A stretch of 64,000 nt of DNA from the NCBI GenBank assembly GCA_013389015.1, contig JACAEE010000034.1:1-64000 (forward strand). Reading direction: 5' to 3'. A program made the translations under genes and the position numbers. The notes below the pieces were generated by a model that saw nothing but the letters and a program-made list of their open reading frames with translations, did no database searches and was not told the DNA's origin. Below, one piece after another: positions 21,707 to 31,519 of the stretch. The first letter of the stretch is position 1. The number at the start of each line of letters is the position of its first letter. This DNA comes from Hydrogenophilaceae bacterium (GTDB lineage Bacteria; Pseudomonadota; Alphaproteobacteria; Caulobacterales; Aquidulcibacteraceae).

Positions 21707-22345
21707 ATGATCGACGCTGCGAAAATGGCGGTCCTGGTGAACCAGAAGCTGTGCCACGATTTCGCCCAGCCCTTGAACGCGCTCGTGACCGGGCTCGATC
21801 TCTTGCGCAGCGCCGGTCTGGCCGAGCGCGCGCCCGACGCGATGTCGCTGCTCGAACAGGGCGTCGCCAAGCATCAGGCGACGCTGCAATTCTTCCGCTA
21901 CGCGCTCGATGATTCCGGCGACGCGAGCGACGGCGGCCTCGACGACCTGCGCGAGACGGCTGATCTCCTCTATGCGCAGCTGCGTCCGGACTTGCGCTGG
22001 AGCGCGCCGCCGATGGCGATGCCGAAGCCGGCGCTGCGGGTGATCATGACCCTCTTGCACATCGCCGCCGACGCCGCGCCGCGCGGCGCTGTAGAAGTGG
22101 ACGCCGGCCCGGGCGAGGTGCGCATCATCGCTTCGGGCCCGAAATCAAAGCTGAAGCCGGACAGCGCGGCTGCGCTCCGCGGCGAGCCGCTGGAAGGCGA
22201 ATATAACGGCCGCTCCATACTGCCGGGGCTCGCCGGCCAGCTCGCCCGGCGCCACGGCATCGAGATCGCCATGCGCGAAAGCGAGGACCGCGTCGAGATC
22301 ATCGTCCGCTCGCCGGCGTTTCGAGCCGTCAGCGCGGCGGCGTAA
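21707..22345 (+). CDS. chpT: histidine phosphotransferase, ChpT-like
   Basis: MAVLVNQKLCHDFAQPLNALVTGLDLL...IRPDLRW-type second half resembling a degenerate HATPase, as in Caulobacter ChpT. Confidence 0.7.
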   Translation: MIDAAKMAVLVNQKLCHDFAQPLNALVTGLDLLRSAGLAERAPDAMSLLEQGVAKHQATLQFFRYALDDSGDASDGGLDDLRETADLLYAQLRPDLRWSAPPMAMPKPALRVIMTLLHIAADAAPRGAVEVDAGPGEVRIIASGPKSKLKPDSAAALRGEPLEGEYNGRSILPGLAGQLARRHGIEIAMRESEDRVEIIVRSPAFRAVSAAA

Positions 22346-22441
22346 AGCCTCGTTAACCCGCCCGCTCCACTCTAGCAGATGGGGATTCCGCTTGGCTCGG
22401 CCGCCGCCGCGCCGAAGCGGATCAGAAGGCGTACGCCTGAG

Positions 22442-22966
22442 ATGGACCAGCGGCTCAGCGACTTTGCAGGCCAGGCGGCGGCGCGCTTGAACGCCGCCGA
22501 GAGCGCGCTCATCCGCGGCGGCGCGCCGCAAGCCCAGATCGCGCGCGCGGCGCTCGGCGCGATCGCGGCGTCCGCGGCGCGCATCGGTCTTTCTCGCTGC
22601 GAAACGATCGCCCACGCCGGCGCCGAACTGATCGCGCAGGGCGAAGACGCCTATCCGATGGCGCTGCGCGGCCTGATGCGCCTGCGCGAGGTTCTGGATG
22701 CGATCGCGGCCGGCGGCCGCGAACCGCCCGGCGCCGACGACGATCTCGTCGCCGCCGCGACGCAGACCTTGCCGCCGTCGATCGCCGACACCCTCGCCCA
22801 AGCGCGCGAGCGGCTCATGGAGATCGCGCCGGGCGCCCGCGATCCGCGCCTGGCCGCCATCATCGATCGCCTCGCCGATCTCAGCGCCGAGATCGGTCAT
22901 CATCGTCAGGACGAAGCCCCGGCCAAGCCGCCGGGCGCGCGCCGCAGCAAAGGACCAAGGCCATGA
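22442..22966 (+). CDS. Hpt/CheA-P1-like protein lacking the canonical HxxKG
   Basis: MDQRLSDFAGQAAARLNAAESALIRGG...CETIAHAGAELIAQGEDAYPMALRGLMRLREVLDAI; ATGA overlap with next gene. Confidence 0.5.
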   Translation: MDQRLSDFAGQAAARLNAAESALIRGGAPQAQIARAALGAIAASAARIGLSRCETIAHAGAELIAQGEDAYPMALRGLMRLREVLDAIAAGGREPPGADDDLVAAATQTLPPSIADTLAQARERLMEIAPGARDPRLAAIIDRLADLSAEIGHHRQDEAPAKPPGARRSKGPRP

Positions 22967-23328
22967 AATCCTGCCTCGTCGTCGACGACAGCCGCGTCAT
23001 CCGCAAGGTGGCGCGCCGCATCCTGGAAGACCTCGATTTCGAGATCGAGGAGGCCGCCGACGGCCTGGAGGCGCTGCAGGCGTGCCGCAAGGCGATGCCC
23101 GACGCCATCCTGCTCGACTGGCAGATGCCGGTGATGTCGGGCATCGATTTTCTCCGTACGCTGAGAAACGAGCAGGGCGGCGAGCGCCCGGTCGTCGTCT
23201 TCTGCACCACCGAAAACGACGTCGAACGCATCAGCGAGGCCATCAAGGCCGGCGCCGACGAATACATCATGAAGCCGTTCGACGGCGACATCCTCCATTC
23301 CAAATTCGCCGAAGCCGGCCTGATCTGA
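22963..23328 (+). CDS. CheY-like response regulator
   Basis: MKSCLVVDDSRVIRKVARRILEDLDFEIEEAADGLEAL...ILLDWQMPVMSGIDFLRTLR. Confidence 0.92.
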   Translation: MKSCLVVDDSRVIRKVARRILEDLDFEIEEAADGLEALQACRKAMPDAILLDWQMPVMSGIDFLRTLRNEQGGERPVVVFCTTENDVERISEAIKAGADEYIMKPFDGDILHSKFAEAGLI

Positions 23329-23338
23329 AGTAGACGCG

Positions 23339-24169
23339 ATGCTCACCGAAGCCCAGTTCGCCCTCATCGCCCGCCAGGCCAAGCGCCGCGTCGGCTTGGC
23401 GCTCAAGCCCGACAGGCTGGCCGTCGTCGATGCGCGCCTGGCCCCGCTCGCACGCCGCGAAGGCTGCGCCTGCGCCGGCGAATTGGTGCAGGCCACGCAG
23501 GAGCGCAGCGACGATCTTCTGTGGGATGCGATCGTGGATGCGCTGGTCGATCCTTCCACGCACTTCTTCCGCGACCGCGCCGCCTGGCGCGCGCTCGCCG
23601 AGCGCGCCATTCCCGACATTCTGCGCGGCCGCGCCCCGAACGCGCGCCTGCGGATATGGAGCGCAGGCTGCGCCACGGGCCAGGAGCCGTTCTCGCTGGC
23701 GATCCTGATGGACGAGCTGCGCGAGGAAGGCCAGGGCGCGACGACCGAGATCGTCGCGACCGACGTGTCCGCGCGCCTGCTCGACAAGGCGACAGCCGGC
23801 ATCTTCTCGCAATTCGAGGTGCAGCGCGGCCTTTCCGTGCGCCGCATGATCGCCCGCTTCGAACGCATCGGCGAGATGTGGCGGGTGATGGACCGCGTGC
23901 GCGCCGCCGTCCGCTTCGAAGCGCACAATCTCATGAGCGAGCCTGCGGCGATGGGACCGTTTGATCTCATCCTGTGCCGCAATGTGCTTTGCGGCATGGA
24001 CGACGAGGATCGCAAGGCGACGCTCGAGCGGCTGGCCGGCGCGCTGGCGGAGGACGGCATGCTGATGCTCGGCGCCGGCGAACACGCCGTCGACGTCACC
24101 GACGCGTTCTCCCGCACGGGCGAAGACGGCTTGTTTCTCCGCAACGCCTATTGGCGCAGGGCCGCCTAG
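23339..24169 (+). CDS. cheR: CheR-type chemotaxis protein methyltransferase
   Basis: VDPSTHFFRDRAAWRAL...RIWSAGCATGQEPFSLAILMDEL...FDLILCRNVL. Confidence 0.92.
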   Translation: MLTEAQFALIARQAKRRVGLALKPDRLAVVDARLAPLARREGCACAGELVQATQERSDDLLWDAIVDALVDPSTHFFRDRAAWRALAERAIPDILRGRAPNARLRIWSAGCATGQEPFSLAILMDELREEGQGATTEIVATDVSARLLDKATAGIFSQFEVQRGLSVRRMIARFERIGEMWRVMDRVRAAVRFEAHNLMSEPAAMGPFDLILCRNVLCGMDDEDRKATLERLAGALAEDGMLMLGAGEHAVDVTDAFSRTGEDGLFLRNAYWRRAA

Positions 24170-24292
24170 AATTTTTTCGGCGCGCGGGCGCCGCGACGGC
24201 TGCCCCATCGGCATGGCGCGCGGATGGGGGCAATCGCCGCGCGAGGGCGGGGTTGCTTGCGGACGTTGCAGGTAAAGCGCCCCACACCGCCT

Positions 24293-24340
24293 CCCTCATT
24301 CCGGCCATTGCGCAGCAATGCGCAGAGCCGGAACCCAGGG
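24293..24340. repeat. REP-like hairpin
   Basis: TTCCGGC CATTGCGCAGCAATGCGCAGA GCCGGAA with nested ATTGC-GCA-GCAAT. Confidence 0.45.
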
Positions 24341-24397
24341 CCGCTGCAGTTTCCCCTCAATCGCCGCCCGGAAAGCGATGCGCCACCATAGCAAAGC

Positions 24398-25546
24398 TCA
24401 GATGTTGAACAGCGGCATGCCGTTCACGTTCTCCAGCCGCGCGCGATAGAGGCTTGCGTCATAGTCCGACACCGGATCGACGCGGCGCTCGCCCAAGAGC
24501 GGCGCATCGACCGGCGCCGCCGCGAAGCGGCCGTCGCGGATCGCGCACATCTTGCCGAAGTCGCCCCGGGCGATGAGCTCCACGGCGAGCCGTCCGAAGC
24601 CGAGCGCGATCAGCCGGTCGGTGGCGTCCGGCGGCCCCGAACGCATCAGATAAGCCAGCCGCTGCACGATCACGCCCTCACCGCTCTCGCGCGCGCACGC
24701 CTCTGCGATGAGGTCGCCGACGCCGCCAAGCCGTTTGCGCCCGTAGGCGTCCGCGCCGGCCTGTTCGGAGAGGCCGCCGTCCTTCGGCCGCGCGCCCTCT
24801 GAAACAACGCATACGGAATAGCGCGACGGATTGGCCAGCCGGTCCGTCTCAAGCAGCCGCGCGATTTCGGCAAGATCGAACGGCGATTCCGCGATGATCG
24901 TGCGATCGGCGTCCGCCAGCAGGCCGGCATAGAGCGCCGTCTGCCCGGACAGGCGCCCGAACAGCTCCACGATCATGATCCGCTCATGGCTGCCCGCGGT
25001 GGAGCGCAGCGCCGCGATCGCATCGACGCTGCGCGTCACTGCGGTGGAGAATCCGATCGCGTAATCAGTGCCGTACACGTCGTTGTCCATCGTCTTCGGG
25101 ATCGACACGACGGGCACGCCCTCCTGCGCCAGCCGCGCCGCGAATCTGAGCGTGCCGTCGCCGCCGAGCGGCACGACGACATCGATATTGAGCGCGCTCA
25201 GAGTTTCCATCGCGAAGCGCGTGGCGTCGATCGGCTGGTCGTCGGCGAAGGCGGGAAGCAGCCGCGCCGGCGCCAGCGCCTTCGGCAGCTTCTGCGGCGC
25301 AAGCCGGCTCGTGTGCAGGATCGTGCCGCCGTCGCGGTCGATGCCGCGCACGCTTTCGCGATCGAGCGGAACCGTCCAGGCCTCGATCGTCTCGGGATCT
25401 TTCGGGTCGATCGACAGCGGCCCGAGCCAGCCGCGTTTGAAGCCGGTGACGCTCCAACCGCGCGCGGCCGCGGCCTCGACCACCGATTTGATCGCGACAT
25501 TGAGGCCCGGCACGTCGCCGCCGCCGGTAAGGATGCCAATGCGCAC
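24398..25546 (-). CDS. pfkA: 6-phosphofructokinase
   Basis: MRIGILTGGGDVPGLNVAI...VVPLGGDGTLRFAARLAQEGVPVVSIPKTMDNDVYGTDYAIGF. Confidence 0.9.
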   Translation of the reverse strand: MRIGILTGGGDVPGLNVAIKSVVEAAAARGWSVTGFKRGWLGPLSIDPKDPETIEAWTVPLDRESVRGIDRDGGTILHTSRLAPQKLPKALAPARLLPAFADDQPIDATRFAMETLSALNIDVVVPLGGDGTLRFAARLAQEGVPVVSIPKTMDNDVYGTDYAIGFSTAVTRSVDAIAALRSTAGSHERIMIVELFGRLSGQTALYAGLLADADRTIIAESPFDLAEIARLLETDRLANPSRYSVCVVSEGARPKDGGLSEQAGADAYGRKRLGGVGDLIAEACARESGEGVIVQRLAYLMRSGPPDATDRLIALGFGRLAVELIARGDFGKMCAIRDGRFAAAPVDAPLLGERRVDPVSDYDASLYRARLENVNGMPLFNI

Positions 25547-25614
25547 GCGCTTCTCCGTCTAGGCAGCGCCTGCCTAGCGTGGTTCGGTGTCCGGAAAAAG
25601 AATGGGAGGTCCCT

Positions 25615-26445
25615 ATGTCTGCAGAAGCGCGCTATGTGCGCCCGCCGAGCGCGGAAAGCCTGGGCGAGGCGCCGGGCCGCGGGCGCCTGGCGGGCCGGCG
25701 CATCCTGGTCGTCGGCGGCGGCCAGCGCGTCACCAACGCCGCCACCGACCCGATCGGCAACGGCCGCGCCATGAGCCTGCTGTGCGCGCGCGAAGGCGCC
25801 CGCGTCGCCGTCGCCGACATCAATCTCGACAGCGCCCGCGAGACGGTCGCGATGATGCTGGAGGGCGAGGGCGCGGCTTTTCACGCCGACGTGGCGAAGG
25901 AAGAGGATTGCGTGCGTCTCATCGCCGACGCGCACGCCGCGCTCGGCGGCCTTGACGGCATGGCGCTCAATGTCGGCGTCGGCTTAGGGGGCCTCGGCCT
26001 GCGCAACACCGAGGCCGCGCATTGGGACAAGACCTTCGCCATCAATGTCCGCGCGCCGATGCTGCTCTGCCGCGAGGCGCTGCCGATCCTGGACGAAGGG
26101 TCCTCGATCGTCTTCATCTCCTCGATCGCTTCGATGCGGGCCGGCAGCCGTTTGGTCGCCTATGACGCATCCAAGGCCGCCCTCGGCGGGCTGATGCGCC
26201 AGGTTGCGGCCGAAGGCGCGCGCCGCGGCGTGCGCGCCAACATCCTGGCGCCGGGCCTGGTCGATACGCCTCTTGGCCGCGCGGCGACTCAGGGGCGCCC
26301 CTCCCGCGCCGCCGCCGAGGTCCCCCTCGGCCGCCAGGCGACGGCCTGGGAGATCGCCTATGCGGCGCTCTTTTTCCTGAGCGATGAGAGCGTCTACGTC
26401 ACCGGCCAGACGCTCGCCGTCGATGGCGGCATCACGGGCTTCTGA
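25615..26445 (+). CDS. SDR family oxidoreductase
   Basis: GRRILVVGGGQRVTNAATDPIGNGRAMSLLCAREGARVAVADIN...YDASKAALGGLMRQVAAEGARRGVRANILAPGLVDTP. Confidence 0.88.
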   Translation: MSAEARYVRPPSAESLGEAPGRGRLAGRRILVVGGGQRVTNAATDPIGNGRAMSLLCAREGARVAVADINLDSARETVAMMLEGEGAAFHADVAKEEDCVRLIADAHAALGGLDGMALNVGVGLGGLGLRNTEAAHWDKTFAINVRAPMLLCREALPILDEGSSIVFISSIASMRAGSRLVAYDASKAALGGLMRQVAAEGARRGVRANILAPGLVDTPLGRAATQGRPSRAAAEVPLGRQATAWEIAYAALFFLSDESVYVTGQTLAVDGGITGF

Positions 26446-26448
26446 GGC

Positions 26449-28350
26449 TCAGATCTCCCAGGTGCCGACGTCGCCGACGCCGGTGATGCGCGTGACGATC
26501 AGCTCAGCCGCGCTCGCCGGATCGAGCGTAGTCGTATCGATGCGGATTTCCGGGTTCTCCGGCGCTTCATAGGGGCTGTCGACGCCGGTGAAATTCTTGA
26601 GCGCGCCGGCGCGCGCCTTCTTGTAGAGGCCCTTGACGTCGCGCTTCTCGGCTTCCGCCAGCGGCGTATCGACGAAGATCTCGAAGAACTCTCCTGGCGC
26701 CATCAGCGAGCGCGCCAGCGCGCGCTCGGCGCGGAAGGGCGAGATGAAGCTGACGAGCACGATCAGACCCGCATCCGTCATCAGCTTGGCCACTTCCGCG
26801 ACCCGGCGGATGTTCTCCACCCGGTCGGCGTCGGTGAAGCCGAGATCGCGGTTGAGGCCGTGGCGGACATTGTCCCCGTCGAGCAGGATCGTGTGGCGCC
26901 CAAGCGAATGGAGCTTCTTCTCCACCAGGTTCGCGATCGTGGATTTGCCGGCGCCGGAGAGCCCGGTGAACCACAGCACCGCCGCCTTCTGGCCCATGAT
27001 GTTGGCGCGCGCGTCGCGATCGACGTCGAGCGCCTGCCAGTGGATGTTCTGCGCCCGCCGGAGCGCGAAGCGAATGAGCCCCGCGCCCACGGTCGCGTTC
27101 GTCATCCGGTCGATCAGGATGAAGCCGCCCATGTCGCGGTTATCCGCATAGGGATCGAACGCGACCGCCCGGTCGAGCGCGATATTGCACACGGCGATGT
27201 CGTTGAGCTCCAGCGTCTTCGCCGCGAGCTGTTCGAGCGTGTTGACGTTCACCTTGTGCTTGATGTCGGTGACTTGCGCGCTGACGAGCTTGGCGCCGAT
27301 CTTCATCTGATAGGCGCGCCCCGGCAAGAGCTCCTCCTCCGCCATCCAGATGATCGTCGCTTCGAACTGGTCGGCGGCTTCCGCCGGGCTCGCCGCCGCC
27401 GCGATGACGTCGCCGCGCGAAATGTCGATCTCGTCGGCGAGCGTCAGCGTCACCGATTGGCCGGCCTGCGCGCGCGTGAGATCGCCGTCGCGCGTCACGA
27501 TCCGCGCCACGCGGCTCGACTTGCCTGAGGGCGCCGTGCGGATCGCCTCGCCCACGCGCACCGCCCCCGACGCGATCTGCCCGGCGAAGCCGCGGAAATC
27601 CTGGTTGGCGCGGTTCACCCATTGCACCGGCATCCGGAACGGCGCATTGACGAGCCTGTCCTCATCGAGGGGAACGGACTCAAGATGCGCGATCAGCGTC
27701 GGCCCCTCATACCAGGGCGTCGCCTGGCTCGCGGCAGTGATGTTGTCGCCCTTGAGCCCCGAGATCGGCAGCGCGAACACGTCGCTCAGCCCGATCCGTT
27801 GCGCGAAAGCCGAGAAATCCGCGACGATCGCGTCGAACGTCGCCTTGTCGTAGCCGACGGCGTCCATCTTGTTCACCGCCAGCACAACATGGCGGATGCC
27901 CATCAGCGAAACCAGGAACGCGTGCCGGCGCGTCTGCGTCAGCACGCCCTTGCGCGCATCGATGAGAATGATCGCGAGATCGGCCGTCGACGCGCCGGTG
28001 ACCATGTTGCGCGTATATTGTTCATGGCCGGGCGTATCGGCGACGATGAACTTGCGCTTCTCGGTCGCGAAGAAGCGGTAGGCGACGTCGATGGTGATCC
28101 CCTGCTCGCGCTCGGCCGCGAGCCCATCGACCAGCAACGCGAAATCGATCGCGCCGCCCTGCGTGCCCTGCGTTTTCGACTCCGCCTCGAGCGCGGCAAG
28201 CTGATCCTCGAACAGGAGTTTGGAATCATAGAGCAGCCGCCCGATCAGCGTGGATTTGCCGTCGTCCACGCTGCCGCAGGTGATGAACCTGAGCAGCGAC
28301 TTGCGTTGCTGCTGATCGAGATAGGCGTGGATGTCCGGCGCGGCTGACAT
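26449..28350 (-). CDS. cysNC: bifunctional sulfate adenylyltransferase subunit 1 / adenylylsulfate kinase
   Basis: [25 protein letters not shown]...[13 protein letters not shown] and C-terminal [46 protein letters not shown]. Confidence 0.95.
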   Translation of the reverse strand: MSAAPDIHAYLDQQQRKSLLRFITCGSVDDGKSTLIGRLLYDSKLLFEDQLAALEAESKTQGTQGGAIDFALLVDGLAAEREQGITIDVAYRFFATEKRKFIVADTPGHEQYTRNMVTGASTADLAIILIDARKGVLTQTRRHAFLVSLMGIRHVVLAVNKMDAVGYDKATFDAIVADFSAFAQRIGLSDVFALPISGLKGDNITAASQATPWYEGPTLIAHLESVPLDEDRLVNAPFRMPVQWVNRANQDFRGFAGQIASGAVRVGEAIRTAPSGKSSRVARIVTRDGDLTRAQAGQSVTLTLADEIDISRGDVIAAAASPAEAADQFEATIIWMAEEELLPGRAYQMKIGAKLVSAQVTDIKHKVNVNTLEQLAAKTLELNDIAVCNIALDRAVAFDPYADNRDMGGFILIDRMTNATVGAGLIRFALRRAQNIHWQALDVDRDARANIMGQKAAVLWFTGLSGAGKSTIANLVEKKLHSLGRHTILLDGDNVRHGLNRDLGFTDADRVENIRRVAEVAKLMTDAGLIVLVSFISPFRAERALARSLMAPGEFFEIFVDTPLAEAEKRDVKGLYKKARAGALKNFTGVDSPYEAPENPEIRIDTTTLDPASAAELIVTRITGVGDVGTWEI

Positions 28351-28351
28351 C

Positions 28352-28482
28352 ACGCTTCCCCTCCCCCTTGGGGGAGGGGGTAGGGGGCGGGGGGCGCGCA
28401 AGATGAGGAGACGGCCGCGGCGCCAGCGCCAGATTCCGCCTGCCCCCCATCCCTACCCTTCCCCCAAGGAGGAAGGATTCTG
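28352..28482. repeat. REP/BIME-like inverted hairpin pair
   Basis: CCCCTCCCCCTTGGGGGAGGGGGTAGGGGGCGGGGGGC ... GCCCCCCATCCCTACCCTTCCCCCAAGGAGGAAGG; homologous to 6003-6150. Confidence 0.7.
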
Positions 28483-28528
28483 CGTTCGCCTTCAAACAAT
28501 CCGTATGCAGACAAACCACGAGCGGGCA

Positions 28529-29479
28529 TCAGAAATACCCTTCCTGCTTCTTCTTCTCCATGCTCGCGGTCTGGTCGCGGTCGATCACGCGCCCTTGCCG
28601 CTCACTGGTGGTCGCCACGAGCATTTCCTGCACGATCTTTTCGAGCGTATCGGCGTCGCTCTCGACGGCGCCCGTCAGCGGATAGCAGCCGAGCGTGCGG
28701 AAGCGCACGCGCCGCATCGCCGGCTTCTCCCCCGGCTTCAGCCGCATGCGTTCGTCTTCGACCATGATCAGCGCGCCGTCGCGTTCCACGATCGGCCGCT
28801 CGGCCGCGAAATAGAGCGAGGCGATCTCGATGCGCTCCTGCAGGATGTATTGCCAGATATCGAGCTCGGTCCAGTTCGAGAGCGGGAACACGCGGATGCT
28901 TTCGCCCTTGGCGATGCGCGCATTGTAGAGCTTCCACAATTCCGGCCGCTGGTTCTTCGGATCCCAACGGTGCTGCGCGGTGCGGAACGAGAAGATGCGC
29001 TCCTTGGCCCGCGATTTCTCCTCGTCGCGCCGCGCGCCGCCGAACGCGGCGTCGAAGCCGTACTTGTCGAGCGCCTGCTTCAGCCCTTCGGTCTTCCACA
29101 TGTCGGTGTGCAGCGGCCCGTGATCGAACGGATTGATCCCTTTGGCCAGCGCCTCCGGATTCTGATGCACCAGCAGCTCCATGCCGAGTTCGCGCGCCGT
29201 GCGGTCGCGGATCTCGTACATCGCCTTGAACTTCCACGTCGTGTCCACATGCAGCAACGGGAACGGCGGCGGCGCGGGAAAGAACGCCTTCGCCGCCAGA
29301 TGCAGCATCACGGCGCTGTCCTTGCCGGCGGAGAACAGCATGACCGGCTTCTCGCACTCGGCCGTCACCTCGCGCATGATGTGGATCGATTCCGCTTCGA
29401 GGCGCGCGAGATGCGAGAGGCGCGGCGCCGGCGCAACTGCGGCGCGGTCTTCGGCAAGGGTGGCGGCGTTTGAACTCAT
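28529..29479 (-). CDS. cysD: sulfate adenylyltransferase subunit 2
   Basis: [40 protein letters not shown]...[16 protein letters not shown]. Confidence 0.95.
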   Translation of the reverse strand: MSSNAATLAEDRAAVAPAPRLSHLARLEAESIHIMREVTAECEKPVMLFSAGKDSAVMLHLAAKAFFPAPPPFPLLHVDTTWKFKAMYEIRDRTARELGMELLVHQNPEALAKGINPFDHGPLHTDMWKTEGLKQALDKYGFDAAFGGARRDEEKSRAKERIFSFRTAQHRWDPKNQRPELWKLYNARIAKGESIRVFPLSNWTELDIWQYILQERIEIASLYFAAERPIVERDGALIMVEDERMRLKPGEKPAMRRVRFRTLGCYPLTGAVESDADTLEKIVQEMLVATTSERQGRVIDRDQTASMEKKKQEGYF

Positions 29480-29540
29480 AACAATCTTGCGTCACGACAT
29501 AGGACGGCGCCGGCAATGGAGGTCTGCTAAAAACAGCTCC

Positions 29541-29578
29541 CACAAAACTGCTCCGCGGCCAAGCGCCGTAGGCGGAGC
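29541..29578 (-). terminator. putative terminator between SDR gene and cysD
   Basis: Minus strand GCTCCGC-15 nt-GCGGAGC followed by AGTTTTG. Confidence 0.4.
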
Positions 29579-29613
29579 TTGGCTTCATCGCATGAGCGAT
29601 GCGCGCCCGCGGC

Positions 29614-30294
29614 CTAGACCCTGCCCGTCACCGGCAGCAGCGCGCCCGTCACCGCACGCGCCTCTTCCGAGGCGAGGAAGAGGATCACGGCGGCCAGATC
29701 GGCGGGCGCGACCCACTTCTTCGGATCAGCGCCGGGCATGTCGGCGCGATTGGCCGGCGTATCAAGCACCGAGGGCAGCACCGCGTTGACGCAGACGTTC
29801 GTCTCTTTGAGCTCCTCCGCGAGCGCCTCCGTCAGCCGGTGCACGCCCGCTTTGGACGCGGTGTAGGGCCCCATGCCCGCCCCGCCCTTCAGCGCCGCGT
29901 TCGCGCCGACATTGACGATCCGCCCGGCCGGCGAGGCCTTGAGATGCGGGATCGCGGCGCGCGCGGCGTTCGCGGCCGTCTTCAGATTGATCAGGAACAT
30001 CTTGTCCCAGAGCGAGGGATCGCCGCCCGCGACGGGCTGCCAGGCGAATCCCCCGGCGATGTTGGCGAGCGCATCCACGCCGCCGAGCTGGCGCGCGACC
30101 GTATCGATGGCGCCCTGGGCCGCATCGGCGTTGGTCAAGTCCACCCCGCCCTGCGCAAACGCCGCCGCGAAACCGTCCGGCGGCGGCGCGTAGTCGAGCG
30201 CTGCGACCTTCAGGCCCCGCGCCGCCGCCGCCGCGCACACCGCGCGCCCCAGGACCCCGAACGCGCCCGTCACCACAATCACCCGTTCCGCCAT
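29614..30294 (-). CDS. SDR family oxidoreductase
   Basis: RVIVVTGAFGVLGRAVCAAAAARGLKVAALDY...YTASKAGVHRLTEALAEEL. Confidence 0.9.
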   Translation of the reverse strand: MAERVIVVTGAFGVLGRAVCAAAAARGLKVAALDYAPPPDGFAAAFAQGGVDLTNADAAQGAIDTVARQLGGVDALANIAGGFAWQPVAGGDPSLWDKMFLINLKTAANAARAAIPHLKASPAGRIVNVGANAALKGGAGMGPYTASKAGVHRLTEALAEELKETNVCVNAVLPSVLDTPANRADMPGADPKKWVAPADLAAVILFLASEEARAVTGALLPVTGRV

Positions 30295-30304
30295 ATGGTT
30301 CCCT

Positions 30305-31444
30305 TCAAGCCAGTAAATCGGGCCCCGCGCGGCGCACGTCCGTGCATCCGGTCAGCGCCATCGCCACCCGCAATTCCGCGCGGATGATGTCGAGCGCGCG
30401 CTTGACGCCGCGCTCCCCGTCCGCGGCCAAGGCGTAGGCCCACGCGCGGCCGAGGAAAACCCCCTGCGCGCCGAGCGCCAGGCAGCGCAGCACGTCGAGA
30501 CCTGAACGCACGCCGCCGTCCATGAACAGAGGGACCTTGCCGCCGATCGCATCCACGATCGCCGGCATCGCCTTGACGCTGGAGAGCGCTCCGTCGAGCT
30601 GCCGGCCGCCATGATTGGAGACGATGATCCCATCGGCGCCGTTCGCCAGCGCCTCGCGGGCGTCGGCAGGATCGAGCAGGCCCTTGATCACCAGCGGCCC
30701 CTTCCAGTGCCGGCGCACGAAATCAAGGTCCTTCCAGGTGACGCCCGCATCGAAATTCTGCTGCACCCATTGGGAGAACTGGCCGACGCCGCGCGCGTCC
30801 TTCACCGCATCCTTGAGATTGCCGAAGATCAGCGGCTGGCCGCTCAGCTGCACGTCGAACAGCCAGTCGCGGTGGGTGAGCCCCTGCCAGGCGCGCTGCA
30901 GCGTCGATTTGAGCCCCGGCGGCGCCGACATGCCCGAATGCACATCGCGATAGCGCGCGCCCACGACCGGCAGATCGACCGTCATCACCAGCACCGGCGT
31001 ACGCTGCGCCGTGATGCGCTCGAGAAACGCCGCCATGAAGCCGCGATCCTTGATCATGTAGAGCTGCTGCCAGATCGGCTGCCCCGTCTTGGCGACGACT
31101 TCCTCAAGGCTGCAGATCGACACCGTGGAGAGACAGAACGGCACGCCCGCCGCCTGCGCCGCGCGCGCCGCCTGCACTTCGCCGCGCCGCGCGAACATGC
31201 CGGCGAACCCGACGGGCCCGAGCGCCACCGGCATCGTCGTCTGCTGCCCGAACCATTCGGTTTTCATCGATAGCTGCGAGACGTCGCGCATCACCAGCTG
31301 CCGAAGCGCAAGCGCCTCCAGATCCTCCACGTTCTTGCGCAGCGTGAGTTCGCCGTATGCGCCGCCGTCGAGATAATCGAACATCAGGAGCGGCAGCCGC
31401 CGACGCGCCAGCGCGCGGAAATCCTTCACCGAAGCCGCGATCAC
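30305..31444 (-). CDS. FMN-dependent alpha-hydroxy acid dehydrogenase (L-lactate dehydrogenase-like)
   Basis: GTG start; VKDFRALARRRLPLLMFDYLDGGAYGELTLRKN...GADGIIVSNHGGRQLDGALSS. Confidence 0.9.
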   Translation of the reverse strand: MIAASVKDFRALARRRLPLLMFDYLDGGAYGELTLRKNVEDLEALALRQLVMRDVSQLSMKTEWFGQQTTMPVALGPVGFAGMFARRGEVQAARAAQAAGVPFCLSTVSICSLEEVVAKTGQPIWQQLYMIKDRGFMAAFLERITAQRTPVLVMTVDLPVVGARYRDVHSGMSAPPGLKSTLQRAWQGLTHRDWLFDVQLSGQPLIFGNLKDAVKDARGVGQFSQWVQQNFDAGVTWKDLDFVRRHWKGPLVIKGLLDPADAREALANGADGIIVSNHGGRQLDGALSSVKAMPAIVDAIGGKVPLFMDGGVRSGLDVLRCLALGAQGVFLGRAWAYALAADGERGVKRALDIIRAELRVAMALTGCTDVRRAGPDLLA

Positions 31445-31519
31445 GCGCCTCTCCCCTATTGTCCGCCGTCTCTGAGGGCCTGCTAGCCGGGTTTGGCCTA
31501 GCCCGCTAGGCTCCCCGCC

